From assembly GCF_002776525.5 (NCBI RefSeq), contig NW_022326531.1:810845-874844 (forward strand): a DNA stretch of 64,000 nucleotides, written 5' to 3'. Position numbers and translations under genes: made by a program. The notes beneath the pieces are model-generated. The model did not search any database. It had not been told where the DNA came from and saw nothing but the letters and a program-made list of their open reading frames with translations. Below are positions 11,870 through 23,199 of the stretch, piece after piece (the stretch's first letter is position 1; each line of letters starts with the position of its first letter). The DNA comes from Piliocolobus tephrosceles (lineage: Eukaryota > Chordata > Mammalia > Primates > Cercopithecidae).

Positions 11870-12130
11870 TCAACTCAGCCTAATTCAACCTTTAAAGTTC
11901 AAGTCATCTAAATTCTCTAACCCTTTCCCCTCCTACCTCCATAAATGTCCATAACACCTCATAAATACTGGTAGGTATTTTCTTTGGCTGTTTACCAGCT
12001 TGAATTTGAGATCCATGAAGGTAATAAAAACATCTTGGTCTCTGGTAAGTTTTGCACAGTATTGACACATATTAGGTCCTTAATCATAGATTCCTGAATG
12101 AATAAATGAAAAAAGAATGAATGAATAAAA
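11870..12130 (+). mobile_element. L2 LINE 3' end (relic)
   Basis: A degenerate L2 3' end. 'ttcaagtcatctaaattctc' near 11900 fits the ORF2 end, and 'gagatccatgaaggtaat' fits the GAGCTCCTTGAGGGCAG block. The terminus is 'cacatattaggtccttaatc' with a GAATGAATAAATGAA-like tail. Confidence 0.65.
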
Positions 12131-13116
12131 TTGTTAGTTGTTATATTAATAATTAATATGCAAATAATTATGTATTAATAATTTAAAGTTAGCTGGAGGC
12201 TTTCATATAATCAACATGTATCATACATCTATAATCATCTTATATCATGTGGGGTCACATTTTTATTAAAGTTATACACACACATAATTTTATACCCGGA
12301 GATTGGTTAGGGAAATAACTAATATCTTCCATTATAAGGTACTATTTGCTTTCCAATATAAAGAAATGTATTATAGCAAGCATGGGGGCTACTGTTTATT
12401 CTGATGCTTTTTACCAGGATTGCTAAATGTTCATCCAAATGTCTGCTTCCATTTATAAACTATTGGGTATGTTTTGGCCTCCATATATGTTTTACAGGAG
12501 AAAATAAAGTGATTCTTTTGCTATTTTTTTTTTCATGTATTAAGTTATTTGGCAGAGATTACATAAAACATGTAAAGTTTGACCAGATTCTTAAGCTTTT
12601 ATAAATGTTGTAGATATTTTGGTGTTTATATTTCTATGGACCCTCACAATATAACATCTACTTAAAGTGATTTTAAATTGATTTTATTATCAAACATATG
12701 AATAGTATCTAACACATAATTTTTAATTATTTGATATAATATTTGACTTTTTAATATTTCTCTTTCCTTTTCCTTGTTTTCTCATTTGTTTTTCATTGTT
12801 GTCTTCTTAAAAATGTCTTTCTAGGGTTGACTGTTATATATTAGTCAAGTGTCTGCTGTTCCTAGTGTCTATACTGTTTTGTAACCCAGAGTTTACTTAT
12901 AATTTACTTATAATTAACATTGTTCCCTATATGATTAAATATTTTTCTATATTGTCATATTGGTAAGCTATTTCAGATGTTTTACCTTTCTACCTATTTA
13001 AAAATATTTGTGTAGTAAATATAGAGTTAAATAATTAAAATTATTTCCTGTTAACAAATTCCTAAATTCCTAAAAATTGAATTGCTCTTTCCAAGGACTT
13101 GCACAATTTTGAAAAA
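12131..13116. other. Very AT-rich sequence, nothing recognised
   Basis: No gene or named repeat. The 66-codon frame at 12404-12604 is chance. Confidence 0.45.
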
Positions 13117-13155
13117 AATATATATACTTATATATCTATATATGTGTGTGTATAT

Positions 13156-13228
<73 letters not shown>

Positions 13229-13229
13229 T
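13117..13229. repeat. Compound (TA)n/(TG)15/(TA)n/T19 repeat
   Basis: TA-rich and TG-containing lead-in, then about 15 GT units at 13158-13187, about 12 TA units to 13211, and a 19-T run to 13229. It is likely to be polymorphic in length. Confidence 0.97.
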
Positions 13230-13333
13230 GCTTTCTTTCCAGCCAAATATGTTCTAGGTAATTATATTTCAGCTAGCTGGTTGTAAAGTTGGCTATTTTC
13301 TGAATGCATAGCATGGCAATACTAGGAGATTTT

Positions 13334-13386
13334 ATATGTATATACACATATATACACACACATAGACATACATATATATATATTTA
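13334..13386. repeat. TA/CA-rich simple repeat
   Basis: Alternating 'atacacatatatacacacac' followed by tagacatacatatatata-like units. It is roughly complementary to the TG-rich lead-in of the compound repeat about 170 bp upstream. Confidence 0.85.
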
Positions 13387-13504
13387 ACAATAAGATGACA
13401 GTGACCTTATAGAAGTGATAATCGAAAATAAGAACTAATACATTTCATAAATGAAAAATAGCAAAAATATATATTGAAAATTATCTTGGAAATCATGTGA
13501 AGCT

Positions 13505-14128
13505 TCTCTTCTATGATCATTAATTCATTCACCTTTTCAAAAAATTATTTACCAAGGACCTACTGTTTTCCAGGCACTGTGCTAGATGACTAGGATACAA
13601 AAACCAATAGGCCATGACCTCAACTTTGTGTCTGTACAGAATATGTTTACATAAAACAGATTCACTTCTGTAAAATGGCTGCAAGAGATGCCTGAATGAA
13701 GTGTCTCCAGAGGGAGTGAGTGGGGAAGTTTGTGGAGGCTTTACAGAAAAAAATAGTATTTGATTGAGCTCTAGTAGTGTAACTAGGAGTTTGTCAAAAT
13801 GCAAAGATATGCAGTGCAAACAGTAAAAGGTGTTTTTGTTTGTTTTGTTTTTAATGAAATGAAAGAAGTATGTTTTAATGAAAGAAGTATGTTTTGTGTC
13901 AACCTTGAATGTGGAATCACCCACACCTTGCTAGGAAATGCAGTAATTTGTGTAAAAAGTGAGACGTTTTTAAATAAAGAAGTGACAAAATGTTTGTACA
14001 AGGAAAGTACTCTTAAAGCAGTGTAGACAATGGACCAAAGTAGAGGAGAAACTAGTGGCAAGAAAACAGTAAGGAAACCATTAGAATAGGTCATAGGATA
14101 GAGGCCGTGTCTTAGACTTGTTGAAAAT
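13505..14128 (-). mobile_element. Long L2 LINE fragment (antisense)
   Basis: Reverse-complement L2 3' region. 'tttccaggcactgtgctaga' at 13569-13588 is the classic terminus. It is followed by 'aggatacaaaaaccaatagg', then a block around 13700-13780 with the spacing of the L2 ORF2 end. A more degraded part runs to 14128 ('ccattagaataggtcatagg'). The stretch 13805-13985 is less clearly L2. The overlapping minus-strand open frames (131 and 103 codons) run through this relic and are not genes. Confidence 0.6.
13858..13895. repeat. Perfect 19-bp tandem duplication
   Basis: AATGAAAGAAGTATGTTTT occurs twice, head to tail (13858-13876 and 13877-13895), with no mismatch. Confidence 0.97.
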
Positions 14129-14149
14129 GAAGAGAAACTAATAAACCAA

Positions 14150-14400
14150 CGAGCTTGATATGCTGCCCAGTTCTCTCCCCTCCATACAACCTTTTTTAAT
14201 CACTCCAGCTTAAGCCAGTCTCACCTTTTGAGCTCTTTACTTGCACTTCCTCTTAATACCTACTTTACATTATCTTAAATTATAATGCATATGTCTTTGT
14301 CTCATCAGCTTACTGGACATAAGGCCCTTATTCATCTTGTATTCCCTTTAGTGTTGGCTATTGTGTATACTATATAGTAGAAGCATAATATTTTTAAATA
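14150..14400 (+). mobile_element. Possible L2 LINE 3' relic
   Basis: 'tttgtctcatcagcttactg' then 'gacataaggcccttattcat' resembles the sense L2 block around CCCACTAGACTGTGAGCTCC. Divergence is high and the assignment is tentative. Confidence 0.4.
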
Positions 14401-14895
14401 TTTTATGTTTAATATGATATTTAATGATTACTGGTTGTAACAGCATATTTGGCTCAGTGATAACTATTATAGCATTCATCACATTATATTGTCACCCTGA
14501 CTACATGGTGAACTCTGTGTTGAGAGTCTATGGCGTATTCATGGTGCTTACACTACATAAGAAAAAAAAAAATTAGAGAAAAAAGCATAGAAAAAAACAT
14601 TAAAGAAAAAAAAAAAACAGAGGGCATCTTGCATTTGAGAAAATATGGGTTTACTTTTACTATTTAAAAAAAATATTAGCTATCCTGTCATTTATGTAAT
14701 CCGATATAAAACCTTAAACCTCTCTATATAGTACTGTGATCATTGTATTAAAATTTCCCATATTTCGAAAAACTCCACTTAAACATTTGGAAAAAAGTAA
14801 CAATAAATAATGTATAGATGCTTCAAATATTTGTTTTTTTATAATGTTATTCTTCACATAATAATTTTCATATATATTTGTCCAATAATTTATCC
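14401..14895. other. A-rich sequence, nothing recognised
   Basis: Contains A-rich runs at about 14562-14616 (several A9 to A12 runs). No gene or named repeat. Confidence 0.45.
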
Positions 14896-15263
14896 CTAGC
14901 TAATTTTATTTTTACTTTATTTATTTATTTATTTATTTATTTATTCATTCATTTATTTATTCATTTGAAACAGAATCTCCTTGTGACACCCTGGCTGGAA
15001 TGCAGTGGTATGATCTCAGCTCACTATAACCTTGGCCCCCCAGGTTCAAGCAATTCTTCTGCCTCAGCCTCCTGAGTAGTTGGAAGTACAGGCGCCTGCC
15101 ACTACGCCTGACTAATTTTCATATTTTTAGTAGAGACGGAATTTGACCATGTTGGCCAGACTGGTCTCAAACTCTTGACCTCATGTGATTTTCTCACCTT
15201 AGCCTCCCAAAATGCTGGGATTACAGGCATGAGCCACCGCACCCGGCCTCTAGCTAATTTTAT
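14896..15263 (-). mobile_element. AluS with perfect 14-bp target-site duplication
   Basis: The element occupies 14910-15249 in reverse complement. It is flanked by identical copies of CTAGCTAATTTTAT (14896-14909 and 15250-15263), so the whole retroposition event is preserved. Its A-tail has become a (TTTA)n/(TTCA)n microsatellite at 14911-14966 on the plus strand. The body is dimeric and matches the AluS state. The 65-codon frame at 14878-15075 is Alu sequence. Confidence 0.98.
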
Positions 15264-15659
15264 AAATTAAAATTACAGTGACATTGTGTCCATGAAACAC
15301 CAAAACTCAATTATATTATTTCAAAACATGTTATAATGTCTTATGGAACAGCAGCAAAAATAGAGGTCAAAGCATTTTGACTATTAACATGGCTCTTTTG
15401 TTTTGACTTTTTAGGTTACACCTGAACACAACAATTTGTATATTAACAAATATGCCATATTTAAATATCTGAATGCAAAAGGGTTCTACAATAAGGAGGA
15501 GTACTTTAGTCTCCTTGGAGAAAATTTAAAAAATGTATTTTATGACTTTTTTCACTGCAAACTAAACAGCAAACAACCATACATCAATAAAGCAAAGTCA
15601 TGTCACTAAAATACTGAGCTATCAAACAACTTTTCAGAATCATCAGAACTGAAAGTAAC
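15264..15659. other. AT-rich sequence, nothing recognised
   Basis: Unassigned sequence after the AluS. Confidence 0.45.
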
Positions 15660-15795
15660 ACCTTTCCCTGTGTATCTATTGACTTGTCTGTCTTTCCTAC
15701 TTGAATGTAATACACTTTTTTCAAACCGTCTTTATACTGCCATAGTCTATTAAATGACTAGCACCTAGAAAGCAACAAATTGTTTGTGAAATCAA
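15660..15795 (+). mobile_element. Possible L2 LINE 3' relic
   Basis: 'ttgacttgtctgtctttcct' followed by 'acttgaatgtaatac' and 'gactagcacctagaaagc' follow the order of the L2 3' end (TTGTCTGTCTCCCCCACTAGA…GCACCTAG). Weak but ordered similarity. Confidence 0.45.
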
Positions 15796-15839
15796 TTAAT
15801 AAAGTAAGTAATTATTTAATCAATTAAATTACCACTGTG

Positions 15840-16015
15840 TTTACCAACAATCCTCAAACTTTAATGTGCATAAAAGTTACATGCAGAATTAATTTTAAAA
15901 TGCAGATATCTAATTCCTGCCCACATAGATTCTAATTCAGTAGGCTATGCAGACTGTGACTGTGCATCTAACAGGGACACCAGTGTTTCTGATTTGGAGC
16001 AAAGATCACTCTTTA
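15840..16015 (+). mobile_element. hAT-type non-autonomous DNA transposon relic
   Basis: Matches a mammalian hAT/MER family with the blocks 'tcctcaaactttaatgtgca', 'tctaattcagtaggct', 'gtgcatctaacagggacacc' and 'gagcaaagatcactctttaa'. This is the familiar TCTCAAACTTTAGCGTGCATC … CACACTTTGAGAA layout. The terminal inverted repeats are degenerate. I recognise the family but am not certain of its MER number. Confidence 0.75.
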
Positions 16016-16689
16016 AAAATATTGATATAGATAACACTAATGTGATCAAGAAACCTTCTTGATTGGGATAACCTTAAGCAAATCTTTGGGCAATTAAGTG
16101 TTAATTGATTGTGAATAAAGGGGGTCAAATTAAATGAGCACTGCATGTACTATTAAAAAAAAAAAAAAAAAGACCCAAAGTGACCATGAGGCACTCTGGT
16201 AAAACTAGTGGCTCTAACTTCTCTGATTCTGTGCCTCTTAGATTTGTGAGGTCAGCATGAGTAGAAGGTAAAAGACAAGTTTGGTAAATACAGGACAGCC
16301 TATGGATCCAGATAAAATCCAGTGTTCCAATTGGACTGCATTTGGTGTCACTATCCCATGGTTCAAACCAAGAGAAAAGCAGGGAGCGAAAAATCTAGGA
16401 CAGATAGCAGGGTAGCATCTCAAGATACAGACCATTCAGCTGTACTGAAATAAAAAATGGCCTGAGTATGACATCTGATCTCAAGACAAACCTGTCTTTT
16501 TTCAGTTCCTATTTTAAGCTGCCTTTTTCATGTTAGTGAATGGGAACTAGGGAATTATGTGCTGTTTCCAGAGTTAGATATGCTTTTGAGGTACTGGCCA
16601 TTGTGGAAAGGTAGATCTAAAACATGTATACTTTCTAATTCACCATAAAACCTTTTAAAAATACTGTACAAATTTTTAGACTCTGAGCC
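16016..16689. other. Nothing recognised; A17 run
   Basis: A 17-A run lies at 16155-16171, with AATAAA at 16114-16119. No flanking duplication was found. The 65-codon minus frame at 16238-16435 has no recognisable content. Confidence 0.4.
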
Positions 16690-16800
16690 AGTTCTACTAA
16701 ACCAGTATTTCTAGGGAGTACACAGTAGGAGTCCACATATATGAGCTATTTAGGCGATTCTGATGAGTGACCAGGTGTGGGATCCACGGATTTCAAAAGC
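16690..16800 (-). mobile_element. Possible hAT DNA-transposon fragment
   Basis: 'aggcgattctgatgagtgac' followed by 'caggtgtgggatcc' resembles the reverse complement of the hAT family found at 15840-16015 (GGTGATTCTGATGTGCAGCC). Only a short portion is recognisable. Confidence 0.4.
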
Positions 16801-17064
16801 TTTGATAGATATTTCATTATTAGAAATGTTATTGTATTTATAAGGGTTCAGTCCTCTTCCCCCCATCTTTAGCCACACATCTCTGCCTCTTTGACACAAC
16901 TCATCTCCTCATCTGTTGTCTTAGTAGCCTTCTGTCCAAAATTATCTTGCTGTAGACTTGCTTTGTTAGGTATTCTATCCCTTTCCTGTAATAGAACTTT
17001 CCTCTATTCAGTTTTCCATCAGTTTTGAGTCTAAGACTTATTTTTCTCTCCTTTTTTTCTCTCT

Positions 17065-17177
17065 GCATATCCTAAAGCACATTGAAATTGCATATCCTAT
17101 TCCTATTATAAATAGGATACGTATCTTATATCCTATTTAGGATATAATGCATATCCTAAAGCACATTGAAATTGCAT
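17065..17177. repeat. 84-bp-period tandem duplication with internal palindromes
   Basis: A 29-bp sequence starting GCATATCCTAAAGCACATTG is present without mismatch at 17065-17093 and 17149-17177. The 55 bp between the copies contain TATCCTATT / AATAGGATA inverted elements and a TATCCTA-TT-TAGGATA hairpin. Confidence 0.97.
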
Positions 17178-18603
17178 GTCATACTGTTACACATACCCCA
17201 CCACTCTTTTTAAGTATACCCGCATTGGTAGTACATCAGCTGGGCTTAAGTTCTAAAAACAAAATTAGGGCCCAACGGCTCAATGTTTCCGAATAAGTAA
17301 CCAAAATTGTTATTGTTATAAGAATGTAAGAAAAGGGTGACAAAATGGTGAATTGCTTTAACAAATGGAAAATGAGTTCAGAATGAAGCAGAGTACCTAA
17401 GACATTTTACATCTTGACTTGTTTTAACAAGATTCTACTGCTTTGTAATTCATTTATAGAATAGTTATAGCTTCCCGTTGGCTCCATGCTCCCATTTACT
17501 CAGCTACTGTAAATAATAGCCATCAGCAAAGCTTTTGAAATCTTCAGATGAAAGGAACTAAATTAAGGAAGCTTCCCGTGTGCATCCCTTCCCCCACAAA
17601 AAAGGATGCTAAGAAAACAAGGAACAGGAAGCACAACAGAGTGATTGTAGTAACCCAGTGCATTCCAGCTTTTGAAAACGATAAACATTTATTTTCTGAC
17701 CTAAGAGTTGTTGTTTTTAATTTTTTTAACTTTTTTTTTTCTCAATTGGAGCAGGCGATAGTGGATATTCTCTTAAGATGTGAGAGATATTGAAGGAGGC
17801 AGTATCAAGTGAGTTACACTGTGTGGATTAATGTTGCAGTAGTTTCTTTCTTTGGTTATTGCCAAGCTAGTTGCTATTTTAAGATTATTAGTCACATGTT
17901 TCTGTACCTGAGAGTGAAATTTTTCATTTCCCTCTAAAGATGATTCGTTTTGTTTCTTACAGGAGGAACTTTGATAATAAATTCCAGTGTACTTTTTTAT
18001 ATGTTCCCAGGGACTTAAAATGAACCTGCAAACTTTTTTTTTAATTTTATATTATATTTTTGACATAGTTTGCTTACATAATCTACATATTTTGAATAGA
18101 TGATTAGACCAAAGGAGCTTGCAGTAGATAAGGTTATAATCTTAATGAAGATTAAACATCTTTTTTTAAAATCTCCTTATATCATTACTGTTGAGTGACA
18201 GAATAGATATTCAATCCTTTAAGCCAAGGATGTATAATGGGACCAATGTGTAATAAGTAAATTTGGGAAGCATAACCGGAAATACAGAAGATACTGAACT
18301 TACATAACAATATGTTTTGAACTTTAAACGTCACTTTCCACAGTCTGGCTTTCCGTCATGCATTGTCCATATGTAAAGATAACTTAGCCAAAGCTCTGAA
18401 GATCCCAAGAGTTGACAAATTCTCCCTTCCAGGGATTAACCCAAACCAAATTATAATATCTTAATCCCAATTCCAAGTTCCTAGAAGAGAGAATTTGTGA
18501 CCGTGGAGCCTACTCTTCTCCCTCTGTCAGCTAAGAAGATGTCCGAAGAGATTGCAGCTACAGATTGGCCCAGAAATTTAGTCAAATCACCTTATTATTC
18601 ATG
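17178..18603. other. Mostly unrecognised sequence
   Basis: The 81-codon plus frame at 17548-17793 is basic at its N-terminal half but ends in a run-derived Phe-rich stretch and has no motif; I treat it as chance. The part 18410-18600 ('ccaagttcctagaagagaga') may be an ancient medium-reiterated repeat that I cannot name. Confidence 0.4.
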
Positions 18604-18920
18604 ATTTTTTTTTTTTTTTTTTTTTTTTGGAGAGACAGAGTCTCCCTCTGTCACCCAACCTGGGTTAAAGTGATACAATCTTGGCTCACTGCAACCTCTG
18701 CCTCCCATGTTCAAGCAGTTCTCCTGCCTCAGCCTCCTGGTAGCTTGAATTACAGGCAATGGCCCCCAAGCCCAGCTTATTTATTTATTTATTTAGTATT
18801 TTTAAGAGAGACGGGGTTTCATCATGAGGTCAGGCTGGTCTCAAACGTCTGACCTCAAATGATCCACCTGCCTGGGCCTCCCAAAGTGCTGGGATTACAG
18901 GCATGAGCCACCACACTCGG
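18604..18920 (-). mobile_element. Alu SINE, AluS-like (antisense)
   Basis: Reverse-complement Alu from a 24-T run (18605-18628) through 'gagacagagtctccctctgt' to 'caggcatgagccaccacact'. The central linker contains a (TTTA)n expansion near 18779-18795. The 95-codon frame at 18565-18852 is Alu-derived. Confidence 0.95.
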
Positions 18921-19922
18921 TGATTTTTTTTTTAAATATAAGACTTATAATTGAAAACAATTTCACATTCAAAATTTTATTTTAATTAAAACAAGATGAA
19001 ATGCAAATAAATAATTATGGGGATGAAAATACATTTATATAACTATATAACAACACAATTCTTAATTTTATTGATCAGAGTGACATTTTAAAATGTTTTT
19101 TCTGTTTAGCGAAATAGATATTTAATTTTTCTTCTGCATATAAACAAATAAAATATCAAGATCTTTTAAAAGAATCTCAAGGTATTTTTGCACGTCACTG
19201 AGACTAACGGGAAGAAAATAAACCATTTTCAGGATTTTTGTTGTGACAATACAGACATGATTTTTTTTTTCTGTAAAGCATATTCATTAAAACTACACTA
19301 GGAAATTAACATTTCAGCAGAAACCATACATAAAATTTCAATGTATTAAGACAAAAAAACTAGAGAGTTTGAGCTTTTTTGTTTTCCTAATAATGACATT
19401 CTGTTTTATTTTCTGAAAAGTTTACTGACAGAGCTTTAGAGGTTACTTAACAGTATCTGTACTTACCTGTCAGCCAGGAATGAGTCACTCCTGAATTTAC
19501 TAAAAATGACATTATCAACATGGTTTAGTAATGTACCTTGGGGAGGATTTTATGATACTGTGTGACACCAGACCCTCTCATTAGTGCCATAGGTTTCATT
19601 AGTACATGTCATTTTTTCCAACATTTGCAGCATTACTGGTTGAATACAGCATATTCTGAACATCTCTACATTTGTGACATCTCTTAATGTCACATTTCTT
19701 TATTTTTACAAAAGCTGTTTATAGCTTGTTGGATGATCTAAACATGTTTAAAAGATGAGGAAATACTGTAAAGCAAGGAAAATGAGAAAAATTCATAGAC
19801 TTTGTGGGGAAAAAAGAAAGAAAAACTACACAGATACATTAAGCCAGGGAAGTGTTTGTTTCCTGTTAGTCTTGATACCCATGGAAGGCAAACTTCTATC
19901 AGGGCATGAACCTGTGATTTGG
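18921..19922. other. AT-rich sequence, nothing recognised
   Basis: No gene or named repeat. Overlapping short frames on both strands at 19738-19946 are chance. Confidence 0.45.
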
Positions 19923-19980
19923 GCAAGGGTTCTAAACCCAGCTTGAACAGTAATAACCTGTGTTACTCCTAACCTTTCTT
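19923..19980 (+). mobile_element. Possible hAT terminal fragment
   Basis: 'agggttctaaacccagcttg' followed by 'aacctgtgttactcc' resembles the terminal GGTTCTCAACC…GAATCACCTG segment of a hAT MER family. Very short, so tentative. Confidence 0.35.
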
Positions 19981-21958
19981 AGATTGATTTTTGATGTGTG
20001 TGATAGAGGATGAAAATTCTAGGATTCTCTATTATTAGCATTGATTTTTTTTCAGGGACCTTTGTGAATTTTTTTCTCCTTGCTAGCTCCTCCTCCTTCC
20101 TTCCCTTTCTTCTCTTTCACAAATATTGATGGAGCAAGTAACAAATACCCCGTATCATAATGGGCATTGCAGATAAAATCAGGCACTTCATTTTATATAT
20201 GTAAAGATAGATAATATATAATATAGTATAATTACTATACACAAGTAGATTTGGTCACTCCAAAGTCACATTTGACTCTATAGAAAATTCCTTTGGGAAT
20301 GAATTTAACAAAATCTGGATGCTGTTGTTTATTTGAAGTTAACAAGATAATGAAGAAAAATTGTCAGATTTGTGATTTAAGTACTTCCATTTATATTTTA
20401 TGAATTATCTTAAGGAAGCGAAAGATCTATATTTTTTCAAAGAGGCCAGAATTAAAAATGTCCAGTATAGGTTTAGTCTTTTAAAAGCCAATGCAAGTAA
20501 TAAAGGTTGTGTTAAATTAAGTCCAGTCCATCATTCGTCATTTTCAATTTTAAAGCTAACATTTACCACGTGCTAGTTCAAGCCAACTTTACAAAGCCTG
20601 TCACTGCTGATACCTAACATGGTGAATCCCACTTGAGTTTATAATGTCTTCTCCTGACATTTCTTCAAGAGTGACTAATAGTGCCACAGGTCCAGGTGGA
20701 CTGAATAGTGGGAATTGATACTGATACAACTGAGGTTTAGAAACAAGAAAGAGTTATGGAAAACACATCTTAGTGAAAGATCATGTCTTATTCTGATGAC
20801 TTGTTTAAAATACAACATAATTTTTACATGATGTTAGAGAAATAACACATTTCCATGTATATTTCCATAAATGTTTCAAGTAAAAATGGGTAAATAAGCA
20901 CTAAAAGATATTGTTCACATGCACACAGTTATAAGGTTTTGTCTGCAAAATGTATAACTATAGATGTCATATCAAAATCAAAATTAAGAGAACAGATATT
21001 TTTAAAAACCTTCTTGTTTGTCAGGTGGTTACTGAACTACTTGTCATCATATGACTAATTTGTCTTTCTAAAGGCAGAATCATGACAGATATTAAGTGTA
21101 GAATGAAGGTAGGAGTATTCAATACATTTTGTGGTATTGGTTTAGACATCAGGAAAGTTCCTGGGAAAATTCCATATGCTAGTGAAACTATAAATTGCAT
21201 TGAGTGTTTATTGGTTTCTGTCATGGTATAGTAGGTATTGGTTAGTGATTTTTTAAAAAAGGAAAATTCATTTGTTTGTAGCTTTCATTTCTCAGTTATG
21301 TGTTTTCAGAAAGGTACATTTGTCTTATGAAGGTGGTATAAAGGAACTACTTTCAAATTCAGTTGTCATCACAAACAAATATTTTAATGTAATATATATT
21401 TTTCCCCAGGGAAGCTAGAGAGGCATATGGTATCTGGTGAATAACTATGGCCCACCAACAGTTAAATATAATCGACACAATTTACTTTTACTTCTTGAAA
21501 AAAATTTTCCCCTCAAAAGGATCATTATTTCAAATAAAATTCAAAGTGGTATATTTAAAATACACACTTTTTTCTTCTAGTAATCTCAAAGTCAACCTAG
21601 TTTGTACAACATAAAAGATGTAAACTCTCAATCATATGGAATTTTCTTTCACTGCATTAATATTCAGTGAAGCTTGTGATTTTAGCGAATCTCTTCTGCT
21701 GGTTTAGAAGGAGCAACAAAATATCAGTCTTTTATGGTGTGTTTCCAATAGTTACTGCCCTGGATAGACATGGGGAGAATTCAGGTCATACAATTTAATG
21801 ACTTTTTTCCAAAAAAGTTGAAACTTTGAAACTTTGTTAGGAACAGTGCAGGAAGACAAACAGTAAGACTAAATTGTTGTCCTTTCGAGTTTGAGGTCTT
21901 AATGGTATATACAGGGGGATCTACCTAAAAGATAATACAGACATATATCTGGAGCCAT
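19981..21958. other. AT-rich sequence, nothing recognised
   Basis: About 2 kb without a nameable repeat or a credible coding frame. A MIR-like patch may exist near 20560-20620 ('catttaccacgtgctagttc') but is too short to call. Confidence 0.4.
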
Positions 21959-22286
21959 GGAGGAAGATCTTTTTTTTTTTTTTATCCCCGAGATGGAGTC
22001 TCGCTCTGTCGCCCAAGGCTGGAGTGCAGTGGCGCTATCTCTGCTCACTGCAAGCTCCGCCTACCGGATTCACGCCTTTCTCCTGCCTCAGCATCCCAAG
22101 TAGCTGGGACTACAGGCGCCCGCCACCACGCCCAGCTAATTATTTGTAGTTTTTGGTAGAGACAGGGTTTCACGGTGTTAGCCAGATGGTCTGGATCTCC
22201 TGACCTCGTGATCCACCTGCCTCGGTCCCCCGAAGTGCTGGGATTACAGGTGTGAGCCACTGCTCCCGGCCAAGGAGCAAGATCTT
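21959..22286 (-). mobile_element. AluY with 13-bp target-site duplication
   Basis: Alu body 21972-22273 in reverse complement. The AluY state is seen in 'actgcaagctccgcctac', 'cacggtgttagccagatgg' and 'ctcctgacctcgtgatcc'. The flanks are GGAGGAAGATCTT (21959-21971) and GGAGCAAGATCTT (22274-22286), one mismatch in 13. It is among the younger insertions in the window. The 71-codon minus frame at 22045-22260 is Alu sequence read in sense. Confidence 0.95.
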
Positions 22287-22572
22287 ATTATAGCTAGAGG
22301 TAAAGATTGGTAAGTCACTGCTATACCACAACATATAACATGTAGAGACCGGAGAAATAATGAGAATGCTGACACAGACTATATACTGAAGACAGAAGGA
22401 TCACCAAGGGTATGATCTGAGAAAAAGAAATATACAACAAAAAGTTTAAGACTCGAATTATGCAAATGGTGTTTTAGAAGTTGTTGTGTGCTTTATTAAT
22501 GTTCAATTCAAAGTGGGACTTCCATTGTTCCCTCAGGAGTCATTGTGACCAACACTCCCCTGCCCCCCAACA
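22287..22572. other. Nothing recognised
   Basis: Unassigned single-copy-looking sequence. Confidence 0.4.
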
Positions 22573-22610
22573 GACACACACACATGTGCACACACACACA
22601 CATACACACA
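22573..22610. repeat. (CA)n microsatellite, interrupted
   Basis: CA units interrupted by ATGTG and by CATA. Confidence 0.93.
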
Positions 22611-23029
22611 GAATCCAATGTTCTTACTTATTGAGGGACAGAATCAGATACAGAGTACTGTTTTTCTCCGCTTCTTGACGTTATTATATAGATTCGTTTC
22701 TTCAAATAATTCCATATTTGAAGACCACTGTCTACCAAACACAGTGACTTGAATATGCAATATGTAGATTATTTAAATTACATGATATGAGCACAAAAAT
22801 ACCTCAAAGAGAAAAAAGTATTAGAAAAAAAGAGACCGCGATATGTCAAGTATTACTCTGTACATGTTTCTTAAGAGGGAGGAAGGCTGGGAGGTCACGC
22901 TAAGAGCAAATGCACATGCTGCTCTTTCTGTGTAAGTCTCAGGGTCATTGCTACATATTTTAATAAAGACCAAGGAAACATGGTCTTTATTATTCCAATT
23001 TGGAAAACAGAATGCTGCTGGGAAATGAT
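22611..23029. other. Nothing recognised
   Basis: No gene or repeat that I can name; the 71-codon minus frame at 22821-23036 has no motif. Confidence 0.4.
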
Positions 23030-23190
23030 ATGGCATAGTGGAACAAGGCGTTGGTGTCAGAGAGATCTTAGTTGGTTTTATAGCATCGTCCTTTTCTTGG
23101 TAAAAAACTTTAGAAAAGATATTTAACCACTATATGCCCCTATTCCTTCATATGAAAAAAAGTTACAAAATAATATTCACCTCAAATTGT
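23030..23190 (+). mobile_element. MIR SINE relic
   Basis: 'ggcatagtggaacaaggcgt' then 'tggtgtcagagagatcttag' parallels the MIR 5' half (GTGGTTAAGAGC…GAGTCAGACTGCC). It is followed by degenerate AACTTTAGAAAAG…TATTTAACC and TATGCCCCTATTCCTTCAT blocks. Confidence 0.65.
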
Positions 23191-23199
23191 TTATCATTT

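Noticed and set aside
13529..14094. Two long overlapping minus-strand frames (131 and 103 codons)
   Set aside because: They overlap in different phases on the same strand over an antisense L2 relic and have no motif.
16114..16171. AATAAA followed 35 bp later by A17, resembling a processed pseudogene end
   Set aside because: No target duplication and no recognisable parent transcript upstream.
17548..17793. 81-codon frame with a basic N-terminal half
   Set aside because: It ends in a homopolymer-derived Phe-rich stretch and lacks any motif; best explained as chance.
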